NCBI RefSeq assembly: GCF_900155685.1 | Contig: NZ_LT732548.1 | Coordinates: 4,750,163-4,814,162, forward strand | Length of the DNA: 64,000 bases | Direction: 5' to 3' | Origin: Paenibacillus bouchesdurhonensis | GTDB lineage: Bacteria > Bacillota > Bacilli > Paenibacillales > Paenibacillaceae | Shown: piece after piece, positions 15,839 through 25,324 of the stretch | Layout of the letters: every line of letters begins with the position of its first letter | How positions within the stretch are numbered: the stretch's first letter is position 1 | Notes under the pieces: generated by a model | Database searches by the model: none | Told to the model about the DNA's origin: nothing | Seen by the model: only the letters and a program-made list of their open reading frames with translations | Position numbers and translations under genes: made by a program

Positions 15839-17470
15839 TTATTGCTTAAGCCATCGTTGCTTTAGATTATCCGTATAATTAAGGATATGCTGTGCATATC
15901 GGTAAGGCTCTAAATCCGGATTAAGCCCGGATTGCTGCAGGATGCTCTGTATGCTGCTTCCTATATCCTCCAGAGTTGCAAGAATCATCTCTTGTTGCTC
16001 CTCGCTAACATTGGCCTTTTCAGGATCTACAACTCTTGCAGGAAATAAGAGAGCATTCCATGATGTTATGCGTGGTAGCTTGGCTTCAATCACTTCGAAT
16101 AAAGCTTGAACCGCCGCTCTTTCACTCTCAGGATAACAGGAGTAATAGTCGGTAAGAATCTCCTCCATTTGATCACTCCACAACGCTTTGCAAAATACAT
16201 AACTATTAAATCCATGTACCCATTTCCACGGATAAGGATCAGACCCTCGATACGGAACGACTAAGTTCACCATACCGAGCAGGTTCTGCTGCTCGTAATA
16301 TGCTACGTCCTTCAGAATGCGCTGTGGTAGAAAAGGGAACAAGTTCGTCAGCATGAAATGATCGCTATAGTATTCAAAGATAGTTAGCTTACGCTCCGTG
16401 CTTCTAAGTCTACGTGCCCAGTCCTCTAACGCCTCTTTCGCCCTGCGATCACTTTCATGCGGACTGTTATCGTATCCGTACCGGTAATCCCGACCCCAAA
16501 AAGCATATAGTGTATCAACTTCAGTAGATGGCTTTGCTTCATTTCGCTCTAGCATATTCCAAGCTAGGCCTGCGTTATAGGCAATATGTTCTACTTCTAC
16601 ATCTAGTCCAGATTGACATAAGCTAGCCTTCAATTTTTCTGTAAATTGTACATAATATTCGAGGAAGCCTTCTGTTTGCCGATCCGCGATGTCTTCCGGC
16701 CACAGCGATATTCGAGTTAAATTGGGCACGGTATGACAATATGCTGTAATATCCTGTAGAAGCTGGGTTTGCCATGTACTATCTTTGAAGTTCAGCTGTG
16801 ACTTGGCTGTATACGGATGATCTGCTTCGGCGTTCAAATCCTCGTATTCTTTTCTATTCAAAATAAACTTCATACTATGACCGCCGAGCGTGACCTGGAT
16901 TCCGCGTTTAATCAATTCGGGAGCAATTTCTTCACCCACTTGGTCCCATAGTGAAAAAGTAAAGAACATTTCATTGATTTTATTATGACCGAACCAATCG
17001 ATCATTTCTTTTAAGTAGTGTGGCTCATTGATCGTTTCGAATACAAATCCTCTGCGTTCCATTCTTGGAGCATACCATCGAATTGTCTCTCGAGCAGGTT
17101 TTGAATCTACCGGATACTGCTGCTTCATGTTAGATGTGCTAGATGTCGAACCAGGATATACACAGTGAATACCCCAAGCCTCCTGCGCGTATTGATATAC
17201 AGCGTATAATGCTGCTCGCTCTGATTTGCCTGAAAGAACAATCTTGTTCTCCGTCTCATAGATGACGAATTCATCACTAAAGCCAGAGTCTCTCCATTCA
17301 TCCACGCCTAGCAGTTCTGGTTGCCCATTCTTCAGCTCTTCCCATGTCCCGACCCACACCTCATCCGTAGGCATAGTTGCAGCCCTACCGGAGAGCTGCA
17401 ACAATCTGTTCCATTCCTCGCAAGCAAAAGCAAGTACAGGATGATTACTTTGCATGATTAGTTTACTCAT
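15839..17470 (-). CDS. Putative glycoside hydrolase, DUF4838 / GH67-N-like
   Basis: About 543 residues from the ATG at 17470, which overlaps the preceding stop by 8 nt. The N-terminal part (KIVLSGKSERAALYAVYQYA, EAWGIHCVYPG) resembles the alpha/beta accessory domain that precedes GH20 and GH67 barrels. A barrel-like middle follows (RRGFVFETINEPHYLKEMID, HNKINEMFFTFSLW, ISLWPEDIADRQ). Proteins of this look are annotated as DUF4838 or alpha-glucuronidase-like. There is no signal peptide, so it should act in the cytosol on imported oligosaccharides. The catalytic residues and substrate are not known to me. Confidence 0.65.
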   Translation of the reverse strand: MSKLIMQSNHPVLAFACEEWNRLLQLSGRAATMPTDEVWVGTWEELKNGQPELLGVDEWRDSGFSDEFVIYETENKIVLSGKSERAALYAVYQYAQEAWGIHCVYPGSTSSTSNMKQQYPVDSKPARETIRWYAPRMERRGFVFETINEPHYLKEMIDWFGHNKINEMFFTFSLWDQVGEEIAPELIKRGIQVTLGGHSMKFILNRKEYEDLNAEADHPYTAKSQLNFKDSTWQTQLLQDITAYCHTVPNLTRISLWPEDIADRQTEGFLEYYVQFTEKLKASLCQSGLDVEVEHIAYNAGLAWNMLERNEAKPSTEVDTLYAFWGRDYRYGYDNSPHESDRRAKEALEDWARRLRSTERKLTIFEYYSDHFMLTNLFPFLPQRILKDVAYYEQQNLLGMVNLVVPYRGSDPYPWKWVHGFNSYVFCKALWSDQMEEILTDYYSCYPESERAAVQALFEVIEAKLPRITSWNALLFPARVVDPEKANVSEEQQEMILATLEDIGSSIQSILQQSGLNPDLEPYRYAQHILNYTDNLKQRWLKQ

Positions 17471-18851
17471 CACGGACAACCCTCTCCACCAATCCTAGTT
17501 CAGCATTCCCTTCTATTAACCTTTCCTGCAATTCAAGAATAGGAACCTCCGCCGCAGCGCAGTTATACAGCGCAGCTATCGCAGCTGCGGCGCCAGCGGC
17601 CTGACCAACCGCCATACAGCTAGGGGTCAAACGAGTCGTAGCCTGGGCCTCATGTGTCGTGGAAATACATCTGCCAGCTAATAATAAATTTGAGTTGTTT
17701 AGCGGAACAATGCTGCGATATGGAATATCGTATGCGCCGCCTTCCCGAATAAAATTAGCCGTAACACCTTTACCCTCCGGATTATGAATGTCAATTGGAT
17801 AACCACTTCGAGCAATAACGTCATCAAATCTTTTTCCATCTAATACATCGGTGCCATTCAACATATATTTTCCGATAATCCGCCTTGATTCTCTAACCCC
17901 GATCTGAGTTCCAACCGCTGTAACACTAGCATTTTGAAATCCCGGAATGGATTTTTGGAAGAACGCCTCTAACAGCAGTACTTGTTTGCGACCTTCGATC
18001 TCCGCCTCGGTCAAATCCTCAACATTTGTTGGATCCAAGCCTGATACCCGAGATACGTTTACAAGCACTTCATCCTCACCAGGTCCGCTAAAAAACAAGA
18101 TTCCCTCACGCTGGATATGAAGAGCTGCATCCCTCCACTTTGTATAGAACCCCATAACTCCTGTAAGAGGCAAGGTATTCAACTCCGAAATCAATGATTT
18201 TTCGTAGAATTCTGTAGGATTCTCCTGCATATATTGCTTGACCTGATTCAGATCAACGCCCTTCATACGAAACTTCATTGTCATCGGCTGTACTTTATGT
18301 TCGAGATTTCCCTGCTCCCAAGGAGCACCTGCCATATAAGCAATATCTCCCTCTCCAGTTGCATCAACAAACACCTTTGCTCGGAGCGTCGATATTCCAC
18401 TTTTATTGTAAAGGGAAATACCACGTATACGATCTCCCTCGGTTTGAACATCAATAGCCGCTGTATGAAGCAGAATGTCTACTCCCGCTTCCTGAAGCAT
18501 GTCGCAAGACAAAACCTTGAACACCTCAGGATTATAGGGCGTCAGTGTATGAACAAATCCAACAGTATCCCTTAAGTGACCAGGGGATGCGCCAAGAGCT
18601 ATCAGTCGATCAACAATTTCTTGAGCGATCCCTTTAATAACTTGCTCACCTGTTGCCGTATGAAAGGTCATCCAAGGGTATACCATCGCAGAGGTAGACA
18701 TACCGCCTAGGAAGCCATAACGCTCCACGAGAATCGTTTTCGCTCCATTTCTCGCCGCGCTAATAGCAGCCGTAATTCCCGCCGGACCTCCTCCAAGAAC
18801 TGCTACATCATATTCTTTCTGCAATATAGACAATAAACTCCACTCCCTCAT
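17463..18851 (-). CDS. FAD-dependent oxidoreductase
   Basis: 462 residues of the FAD_oxidored type. Seen: dinucleotide-binding VAVLGGGPAGITAAISAARN near residue 16, ILVERYGFLGGMSTSAMV typical of this family, and the C-terminal FAD motif NLLLAGRCISTTHEAQATTR. Relatives often sit beside sugar importers and glycoside hydrolases in Paenibacillus and Bacteroidetes; their substrates are mostly unknown. I infer oxidation of a sugar or cyclitol. It precedes the hydrolase with 8 nt overlap and follows the GNAT gene by 11 nt, so is part of one operon. Confidence 0.85.
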   Translation of the reverse strand: MREWSLLSILQKEYDVAVLGGGPAGITAAISAARNGAKTILVERYGFLGGMSTSAMVYPWMTFHTATGEQVIKGIAQEIVDRLIALGASPGHLRDTVGFVHTLTPYNPEVFKVLSCDMLQEAGVDILLHTAAIDVQTEGDRIRGISLYNKSGISTLRAKVFVDATGEGDIAYMAGAPWEQGNLEHKVQPMTMKFRMKGVDLNQVKQYMQENPTEFYEKSLISELNTLPLTGVMGFYTKWRDAALHIQREGILFFSGPGEDEVLVNVSRVSGLDPTNVEDLTEAEIEGRKQVLLLEAFFQKSIPGFQNASVTAVGTQIGVRESRRIIGKYMLNGTDVLDGKRFDDVIARSGYPIDIHNPEGKGVTANFIREGGAYDIPYRSIVPLNNSNLLLAGRCISTTHEAQATTRLTPSCMAVGQAAGAAAAIAALYNCAAAEVPILELQERLIEGNAELGLVERVVRDE

Positions 18852-18862
18852 GATTAAGAACT

Positions 18863-20062
18863 TTAAAACCTATCTAAGTTGTAAAAGACAGAGTTTTGCT
18901 TCGGAAAGAGAGCCCCAAGCACAGGGTCATGAAGTGCTTCCGGGTTAGAATTATCACAGCCTTGAAATAGTAAGATCGTAAATTCCTCTTGAGTTAAGGC
19001 TATTCTTGAATATTCAATCCCTTGCCGTGGATCAGCTTCGATCGATATCTGTCCGTCCGAATAATGAATATATGCTTCTTGCCCTGCGCAATGCAATTCA
19101 ATCTGCAGAGATTTCCCGGCATATGCTTTGTTGTTCTGTAGCCTCTTTTGGAAAAGGGCAGCCAGCTTGGTCAGTAAAGGCTGGAGCCTGATTATTTTCC
19201 ACATCATATAGCGATTCGTCTTCTTCTTTGCTCCCCATGAGATTAATTTTTCGGTCAAATGATGGTCTTCGGGAAGGTATGCTAGTATTCGATTAACTTC
19301 AGGACGCTGTTCAACCAAAGCCTGAAACAAGGGAACAACGGCACTTTCCTCGCCCTGGAGATAACCTAATTCCTCCAGATAGGCAGCCCCATCCTCTGTC
19401 TGCTCAGAAATATGCCCATATGCTACAGTCACACCATTCCGTATAACCAAAAGACAGGTAGACGCTTTCCATTTAGGCCATTGAAGCCGATCATTCCAGT
19501 GGGCCGCCGGCCTAATCACCGTGCAGGTTCTGGTCTCGTTAAATTGCTTGTATATGGTGGAAATATCGTTAATATAAGTCGGATCAAACGGACGGATATC
19601 ATAATTTGAATTACCGTTCACCGTGATGTTTGCCGTATTTAATTCATACAAAGTTTGAGGAAAGGTACTCCAACCCGATTTTTCGTAAAAAGGGGTAATG
19701 ATAGCAAAAAGCAATGAAAGGTCATATTCCTGCTGCTCCATCCATTCAGTTAAGCGATGCAGCATTTGCTTACAGTATCCCTTCCCTTGATACTCGGGAA
19801 CTGTAGCTACACTCCCTATTCCTCCGACTTTCACTTCTGCTTCCTCAACACGGATGTTGCAAGGGAACACTTGTATAGTAGAAGCGATAGCCTCTTGCTG
19901 CAGCGCAATCCATGTAGTAGAGCTATCATAAGCTGAATCATGATCTAGACGCATTTGAAAAAAATCTCTCCCAACGGGGAATGCGTTTCCGAGAATGTCA
20001 TAGACGGATTCCAACTCAGCACGATTTGCAATGCTGCGAACCTCAAGTTGATCGTTTATCAC
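18863..20062 (-). CDS. GNAT-family N-acetyltransferase
   Basis: 399 residues. The N-terminal half is a GNAT fold with the acetyl-CoA motif GGIGSVATVPEYQGKGYCKQ near residues 82-101, and FYEKSGWSTF, a typical GNAT end motif. The rest resembles the second GNAT-like and sterol-carrier-like parts of Eis-type enzymes, but I cannot be sure. The role in the cluster could be acetylation of an amino sugar or amine. It lies between the MDR dehydrogenase (20 nt) and the FAD gene (11 nt). Confidence 0.8.
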   Translation of the reverse strand: MINDQLEVRSIANRAELESVYDILGNAFPVGRDFFQMRLDHDSAYDSSTTWIALQQEAIASTIQVFPCNIRVEEAEVKVGGIGSVATVPEYQGKGYCKQMLHRLTEWMEQQEYDLSLLFAIITPFYEKSGWSTFPQTLYELNTANITVNGNSNYDIRPFDPTYINDISTIYKQFNETRTCTVIRPAAHWNDRLQWPKWKASTCLLVIRNGVTVAYGHISEQTEDGAAYLEELGYLQGEESAVVPLFQALVEQRPEVNRILAYLPEDHHLTEKLISWGAKKKTNRYMMWKIIRLQPLLTKLAALFQKRLQNNKAYAGKSLQIELHCAGQEAYIHYSDGQISIEADPRQGIEYSRIALTQEEFTILLFQGCDNSNPEALHDPVLGALFPKQNSVFYNLDRF

Positions 20063-20082
20063 TGAAAATACAAGCCTCCATC

Positions 20083-21078
20083 CTAGTATTTGATGACTGT
20101 AGCAATCGTTTCCGTTGGCGTCCTATAATTCATATAGGCTTCTTCAGCGTCATCTATGGAATAGAGATTAGTTATGAGGTTCTTAATCGAGATTCGCCCG
20201 TCAGCTAACAAACGAATGTATTCCTCAACATTTCTACCTTCCGTCCAACGAACATGACCGATCGGATAATCTTTATTCTCTCTTTCATACTGAGGGTCAT
20301 ACCGACCTGGACCACCAGCGCGCGAGATGAGCACTTGAGCTTCTTTTCCGAACATTAGCTCTCTAGAGAATTCAGCTGTCAGATCACCGACAATAACGAT
20401 TTTCCCACGATCGCGAATCCATTTGAGCGAGCTATTAATCAATTGTTCTCCCGGTCCGCTTGCACAATGCAAGACAGCATCTACCCCGTAACGTCCCGCC
20501 GCATCGGCTAATCGTTCTTCCATCTCCGCTTGACTATGATACATATGAGAGAATCCGCGCTCTTGAAGCATGGCTACCCGATCCTCTCTCAGATCCAAGC
20601 CTATAGTTCTATAAGCCGCAGCTTGAGCAATCTGCGTGATCATGTTACCTAGAATACCAAGCCCGACGATGACAACGGACTCTCCGAATTGCAGTTGAGC
20701 CACACGGAGTGCATGAATTGCAATCGCCCCAAGACCAGCAAAGGCCGCCTCTTGTGGATCAACATGGTCAGGAACAACTGTTACCAAATTTGCGGGAACA
20801 GCCAGCCATTCCGCATGATGCACATAGGGGGCGCCATAGCAGGCTACGCGTTGCCCTACTTGAATATGCTGAATACCATCGCCGACTTGTTCGACAATTC
20901 CCACTGCATTGTAGCCTAACGTGACGAGTCGATCAGATGCCTGTCTAACCAATATCATTTCCGTGCCAGGACTAATAGCTGAATATTCAGTCCGTATAAG
21001 CACATGACCGTGCAACAATTTCGGTTTCTCCCGCACTGTAATGATAATTTTTCCGTTTTGAGTCGTAATCGTCTTCAT
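20083..21078 (-). CDS. Zinc-type alcohol dehydrogenase (MDR superfamily)
   Basis: 331 residues from the ATG at 21078 (a GTG at 21090 is possible but its GGAG is too close). Seen: a GroES-like N-terminal domain (AISPGTEMILVR, GYNAVGIVEQVGDG, VGQRVACYG) and a Rossmann half (SVVIVGLGILGNMITQIAQA). The classical catalytic-zinc Cys/His set is not complete, as in sorbitol-dehydrogenase-like relatives that oxidise sugars or polyols. It follows the AraC regulator by about 22 nt in the same operon. Confidence 0.8.
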   Translation of the reverse strand: MKTITTQNGKIIITVREKPKLLHGHVLIRTEYSAISPGTEMILVRQASDRLVTLGYNAVGIVEQVGDGIQHIQVGQRVACYGAPYVHHAEWLAVPANLVTVVPDHVDPQEAAFAGLGAIAIHALRVAQLQFGESVVIVGLGILGNMITQIAQAAAYRTIGLDLREDRVAMLQERGFSHMYHSQAEMEERLADAAGRYGVDAVLHCASGPGEQLINSSLKWIRDRGKIVIVGDLTAEFSRELMFGKEAQVLISRAGGPGRYDPQYERENKDYPIGHVRWTEGRNVEEYIRLLADGRISIKNLITNLYSIDDAEEAYMNYRTPTETIATVIKY

Positions 21079-21100
21079 CTCGTATTTCACTCCAGACCTA

Positions 21101-23383
21101 TCATTTCATATTTTGTTTTCGATATTCACTCGGAGAAATGCCAAAATACTTCTTGAATGTCGTCGTGAAGGTCGAAGAATTTAAATACCCCGTCTTCTCT
21201 CCAATTTCACCGATAGATAATAAACTGTCCTTCAGCAACTCCCTGGCATGTGATAATCTCACTTTATTAAGATATTCGACATAGTTGATACCAAACGTCT
21301 TCTTAAAGTAACTCGAGAAATATTTTGGCGAGGTTTCCACAACCTCCGCAATATGATCTAAATATAAGTTCTCCATATAGTGCAGCTCGATGTACCGAGA
21401 AATAAAGCTAGGATTCAGTTTATTAGCTTCTTCAGACTTACTATGTTCAGAAATATGCTTCGCTACATCTATAAGCGCTTTCTCAACATCCAGATAATCA
21501 TGTGCGTAATCGATCTTCCGTAAAAACTGTTGTTCAAGCTTATACAATCTATTGTCCGCATTAGCAGTATCCTCTGCATGTCTCAGCATATACATGAACA
21601 TCGTCTTGGCAATATGAGCCATTTGATGATGATGCACATTGCGAGCTGCATTCTCCCTGAACGTCTCAGAAATAATCTCCTTCCCTTCCTGCAGCTTTCC
21701 ATTTGAAATATAATTGGATAGCTTCTCGATTTTATCGAAAGGGAAATACAGACTCCATTTGTATTGAATCTTCTCAACATCCAGTACATTAGACTTTTCA
21801 TTAACTATTCTATATAGCATGCCATTTACCACGTTACGATACGCTAACTTATAATTCTCAAATTCTGTAGCGTACATCTTGCTTACACTAACATAGATTG
21901 AATAACCTGCCAGCTCTCCTTGTTCCAGGTTAGTAAACAATAGTTTCAAACGCTTTAACAACACTGCACGCTCATCTGGTTTAATACCAACAAGCGAGAC
22001 GAATTGCAGGTTGTTATCGTAGAACAACTGAACATCACTTTGTTCTTTCAACAAGGCTGAATTGAGAACGTCTATAATCTTCTCTATTGATAATGCCGCT
22101 TGCTGCTCCATACCCTTCTTATTCAAATGAATCATGAGTAACACAAAGTACTCGCTGCGCAAAATATCTCTGCAATATTTTTGCATCTCTAGACCATGCT
22201 CCGAAGTAGAGTAAGCATATTCATCCACTGCTTGAAAAAACACACTTCTTTGCACTGTGAATTCCATATTTTCCATCTGTTTCTTGGTAGAGTCGATTTC
22301 CATTTGCATTTTTACAATACCGCTTAATATTTTACGGAAATCATTCCCTCTATTGTTGCCGCCGCCTAACTGACGAATAATTTTCTTGACAGGCTTATAT
22401 AAGTAGACACTTAGAAATAAAGATATCAAGACCGCACAGATGATAGCTGATAACATAATCATTTTGTTTGCTTTTGTTACTGAATCGATATTATGGAATT
22501 GATATGGCGCTTTATCAACATACATAAATCCGTTAAAGTCGGATTTATATATGTTATATTGATAATCTTTTTTTGTTAAAGTGGCTTCATGAAATGAATT
22601 GAAATAAACATCATCAAGCAAGCCAGATAAATCAGAATTAGCATCTGTACTAAGAATGACTCTTCGCTCTTGATCAAGTACGATCAGTGAAGCACCTGGA
22701 ATCATCAATTCCTGGTTCACATACTCCAATAAAGCGGCCTCATCTATTAAAATAATTATATTTTTATTCGAAATACGAACCTTATTACCACCTACTGCGA
22801 CCATAAGCTTTTTTCTATGCTGAGATGTATCCGTTGCGACTTTGAAATATTGTCCTGGTAATATTTTAAATGAATTCTTCCCCTTTGCATAAGTCCGCCA
22901 ATAGCTCTCATTGTACAAATCATGCTTGTACTTGTTCTGGAACAAATGACTAAGGCTGCTTGTGCCGGTTGAGGTAATGGCTAGATCCATATCATCATAG
23001 AAAACAATCACTTCTTCAATGAAATCAACTGAAGAGACTAGCGTAGCAATACTCTCTTGCATCGTATAGACCTTAAGCATGTCAATACGTCCGTCTTCTT
23101 CCGACTCCAGACTGCTATAAGGAAGTCCATGAATAGAGTGAATAATGTTGTTAATCGAACGAAAGCTATTGTCGAACGATTGAATCATTGTCTTTATTGC
23201 TAGTGTGTTGTTTTGGGCGACTTTTTCATAAATATCAGATATTGAATTTTTGTATACGAAATAATTGGATACGAACATTATGCCGACGACTAGGAGCAAC
23301 GAACAAAAGATTTGAATGATGCCCAAATTTGTGATGTAACGCTTCAAGTAGTAGCCATCCCTTCCGCATGTTTCTTTGTCCAA
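21101..23383 (-). CDS. Membrane-anchored AraC-family regulator with extracellular sensor domain
   Basis: 760 residues. TM1 is near residues 20-42 and TM2 near 308-330 (MIMLSAIICAVLISLFLSVY), enclosing an extracellular cache-like sensor of about 260 residues. A coiled linker and a middle domain follow, and a C-terminal AraC pair of helix-turn-helix motifs (NLYLDHIAEVVETSPKYFSS, SIGEIGEKTGYLNSSTFTTT). This is the one-component version of YesM/YesN systems common in Paenibacillus. It sits right after the importer genes, so it probably controls this cluster in response to an external sugar. Confidence 0.9.
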   Translation of the reverse strand: MDKETCGRDGYYLKRYITNLGIIQIFCSLLLVVGIMFVSNYFVYKNSISDIYEKVAQNNTLAIKTMIQSFDNSFRSINNIIHSIHGLPYSSLESEEDGRIDMLKVYTMQESIATLVSSVDFIEEVIVFYDDMDLAITSTGTSSLSHLFQNKYKHDLYNESYWRTYAKGKNSFKILPGQYFKVATDTSQHRKKLMVAVGGNKVRISNKNIIILIDEAALLEYVNQELMIPGASLIVLDQERRVILSTDANSDLSGLLDDVYFNSFHEATLTKKDYQYNIYKSDFNGFMYVDKAPYQFHNIDSVTKANKMIMLSAIICAVLISLFLSVYLYKPVKKIIRQLGGGNNRGNDFRKILSGIVKMQMEIDSTKKQMENMEFTVQRSVFFQAVDEYAYSTSEHGLEMQKYCRDILRSEYFVLLMIHLNKKGMEQQAALSIEKIIDVLNSALLKEQSDVQLFYDNNLQFVSLVGIKPDERAVLLKRLKLLFTNLEQGELAGYSIYVSVSKMYATEFENYKLAYRNVVNGMLYRIVNEKSNVLDVEKIQYKWSLYFPFDKIEKLSNYISNGKLQEGKEIISETFRENAARNVHHHQMAHIAKTMFMYMLRHAEDTANADNRLYKLEQQFLRKIDYAHDYLDVEKALIDVAKHISEHSKSEEANKLNPSFISRYIELHYMENLYLDHIAEVVETSPKYFSSYFKKTFGINYVEYLNKVRLSHARELLKDSLLSIGEIGEKTGYLNSSTFTTTFKKYFGISPSEYRKQNMK

Positions 23384-23404
23384 TTAAGTATACAACAATT
23401 AATG

Positions 23405-24268
23405 TCAACCCTTTTCGGAACCTAGCATCACACCTTGGGCAAAATATTTTTGAACAAATGGATAGATCATTAAGACCGGAATCATCGACAGCACAATTGT
23501 GGCATTCTTCTTCGCCTGAGGCGCTAAGGCTGCCGCATCGACAAGTCCTGGACCACTACCATCATTAAAAATAAGCATGTCTCTTAATACGACCTGAAGC
23601 GGGTACAAGCTTTGTTCATTCAAATAAATCAATGGGAGGAAGAAGCTGTTCCAGTGTCCCATGAAATAAAAGAGCCCAATTGATGCAAGCGCTGGTTTGG
23701 AGAGCGGAATCAAGATATTAAACAATATCCGATACTCGGAAGCACCATCAATAAGTGCCGCTTCACGGACTTGCGCAGACATATTCTCATAGAAGCTTTT
23801 CAGAATAATCAATTCCATCGTCCAAATCGCATTAGGGATAACCAATGCCCATACTGAATCAGTCAATCCAAGCGTATTAACGATGATGTAGTTTGGAATT
23901 ATACCTGGATTCAAGAACATCGTTAGAACGATACCAAACATCCAATATTTACGCCAAATGAAGTCGGGCCGGGACAGTGGATAGGCAGCTATAGAAGTAA
24001 CTAACAAGTTAATGAAGGTTCCAAGCCCCGTATAAAATATTGTATTTAAATAGGCTCTCGGTATCCGTGTGTCTTTTAGAACCTCCTTATAAGCTTCTAA
24101 GTTAATACCCTTGGGAAATAGGGTGACTTGGCCCTGAACAACGGAAGCTGTGTCGCTTAGAGAAATTGCTAGAATATAGACAATGGGGTAGACCGTAGCA
24201 ATTCCAATGCAGCATAGGATCAGTCCATTGATTAATCCAAATAGGGAAAACTTTGATTCTCCTACCAT
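23405..24268 (-). CDS. Carbohydrate ABC transporter permease (LplC/YtcP type)
   Basis: 287 residues with six predicted membrane helices and the permease EAA loop (YENMSAQVREAALIDGASEY) that docks with the ATPase. The family moves oligosaccharides with a binding lipoprotein and a partner permease; no ATPase gene is present in the cluster, so a shared MsmX-like ATPase is likely. It overlaps the preceding permease gene by 7 nt. Confidence 0.93.
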   Translation of the reverse strand: MVGESKFSLFGLINGLILCCIGIATVYPIVYILAISLSDTASVVQGQVTLFPKGINLEAYKEVLKDTRIPRAYLNTIFYTGLGTFINLLVTSIAAYPLSRPDFIWRKYWMFGIVLTMFLNPGIIPNYIIVNTLGLTDSVWALVIPNAIWTMELIILKSFYENMSAQVREAALIDGASEYRILFNILIPLSKPALASIGLFYFMGHWNSFFLPLIYLNEQSLYPLQVVLRDMLIFNDGSGPGLVDAAALAPQAKKNATIVLSMIPVLMIYPFVQKYFAQGVMLGSEKG

Positions 24269-25239
24269 AGCCCTTTACCTCCAGCCTTTCTGCTTATAAA
24301 GTTTGCCGACAGTAGCATGATCATTGCGACCAATGCTTCAAACATGCCAACAGCTGCAGCATAGCTGTAATTCGCCTCGACTAAGCCTTTTCTGTATACA
24401 TAAGTGGAGAATACATCAGCCACTTCATACGTAGTCGGAGTGTAGAGAAGCAATACCTTCTCATATCCAATTCGAATCATATTGCCCGTTTTCATAATGA
24501 AAAGAATAAGAATCGTTGGCATTAGGCTTGGTATCGTAATATGCCACATGCTTCTCAGCCTGCTGCTTCCGTCGACCTTTGCCGCTTCATATAGCGTCGG
24601 ACTAATACCGGCGATCGCAGCTAGGTAAATAATGGCTTCGTAACCCATAAGGGCCCAAATATCGGATGCAACATAAATGGTTCGGAACCATTCCGGCATA
24701 ATCAAAAAGTAAATCTTTTCAAATCCAAGCGCTGCAATCAGCTTGTTAATCAAGCCGCTGCTGGGTGATAGGAAGTCTATAACCATACTACTGACAATTA
24801 CAACAGACAAGAATGAGGGTAGATAAGTAAATGTCTGAATTGATTTTTTTAACCATTTCACTCGGAGTTCATTTAGCGAAATTGCTAATAGAATCGGAAC
24901 TGGGAAACCAAATATCAAAGCGAAAAATCCGAGTGCTAGTGTGTTTTTGAATAACAGCAAAAAATCATTACTCGAGAAAAACCTGACGAAGTGCTTAAGA
25001 CCGACCCATTTACTGCCGATAATTCCTTCGAATACACTGTAATCTTTAAATGCAATAATCAAGCCGTACAATGGTCCATATCGGAAAATAATATAAAATA
25101 TAAGACAAGGCAGAAATAGGAGCAATAACTGTCTATCCCGTTTCATATGCTTTAGCGTCCGCATGAACGATGCAGTAATCCGTGATAATAAGGATGGCTT
25201 ACTCAGTGTAAGTCCCTTATCCGTGCTAGGGTTTGGCAC
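24262..25239 (-). CDS. Sugar ABC transporter permease (LplB/YtnP type)
   Basis: 325 residues starting from a GTG at 25239 after GGGAGGAG. The N-terminal soluble stretch is followed by RQLLLLFLPCLIFYIIFRYG and then YGLIIAFKDYSVFEGIIGS, typical of LplB proteins. The EAA loop is ISPTLYEAAKVDGSSRLRSM. It forms the membrane pore with the next gene product. Confidence 0.93.
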   Translation of the reverse strand: MPNPSTDKGLTLSKPSLLSRITASFMRTLKHMKRDRQLLLLFLPCLIFYIIFRYGPLYGLIIAFKDYSVFEGIIGSKWVGLKHFVRFFSSNDFLLLFKNTLALGFFALIFGFPVPILLAISLNELRVKWLKKSIQTFTYLPSFLSVVIVSSMVIDFLSPSSGLINKLIAALGFEKIYFLIMPEWFRTIYVASDIWALMGYEAIIYLAAIAGISPTLYEAAKVDGSSRLRSMWHITIPSLMPTILILFIMKTGNMIRIGYEKVLLLYTPTTYEVADVFSTYVYRKGLVEANYSYAAAVGMFEALVAMIMLLSANFISRKAGGKGLW

Positions 25240-25261
25240 GTCTCTTCTCCTCCCGGGTGAC

Positions 25262-25305
25262 GATAAATGGCACTCGGAACATAATTTCCCTCCGTGCCAT
25301 TCATC
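25262..25305 (-). other. Stem-loop between binding protein and permease genes
   Basis: Arms AATGGCAC...CGGA and TCCG...TGCCATT with a 12 nt loop and no clear U-tract. Hairpins here often protect the binding-protein mRNA or reduce read-through, giving more binding protein than permease; that role is inferred. Confidence 0.5.
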
Positions 25306-25324
25306 GTCCTAATCTTTCTATATA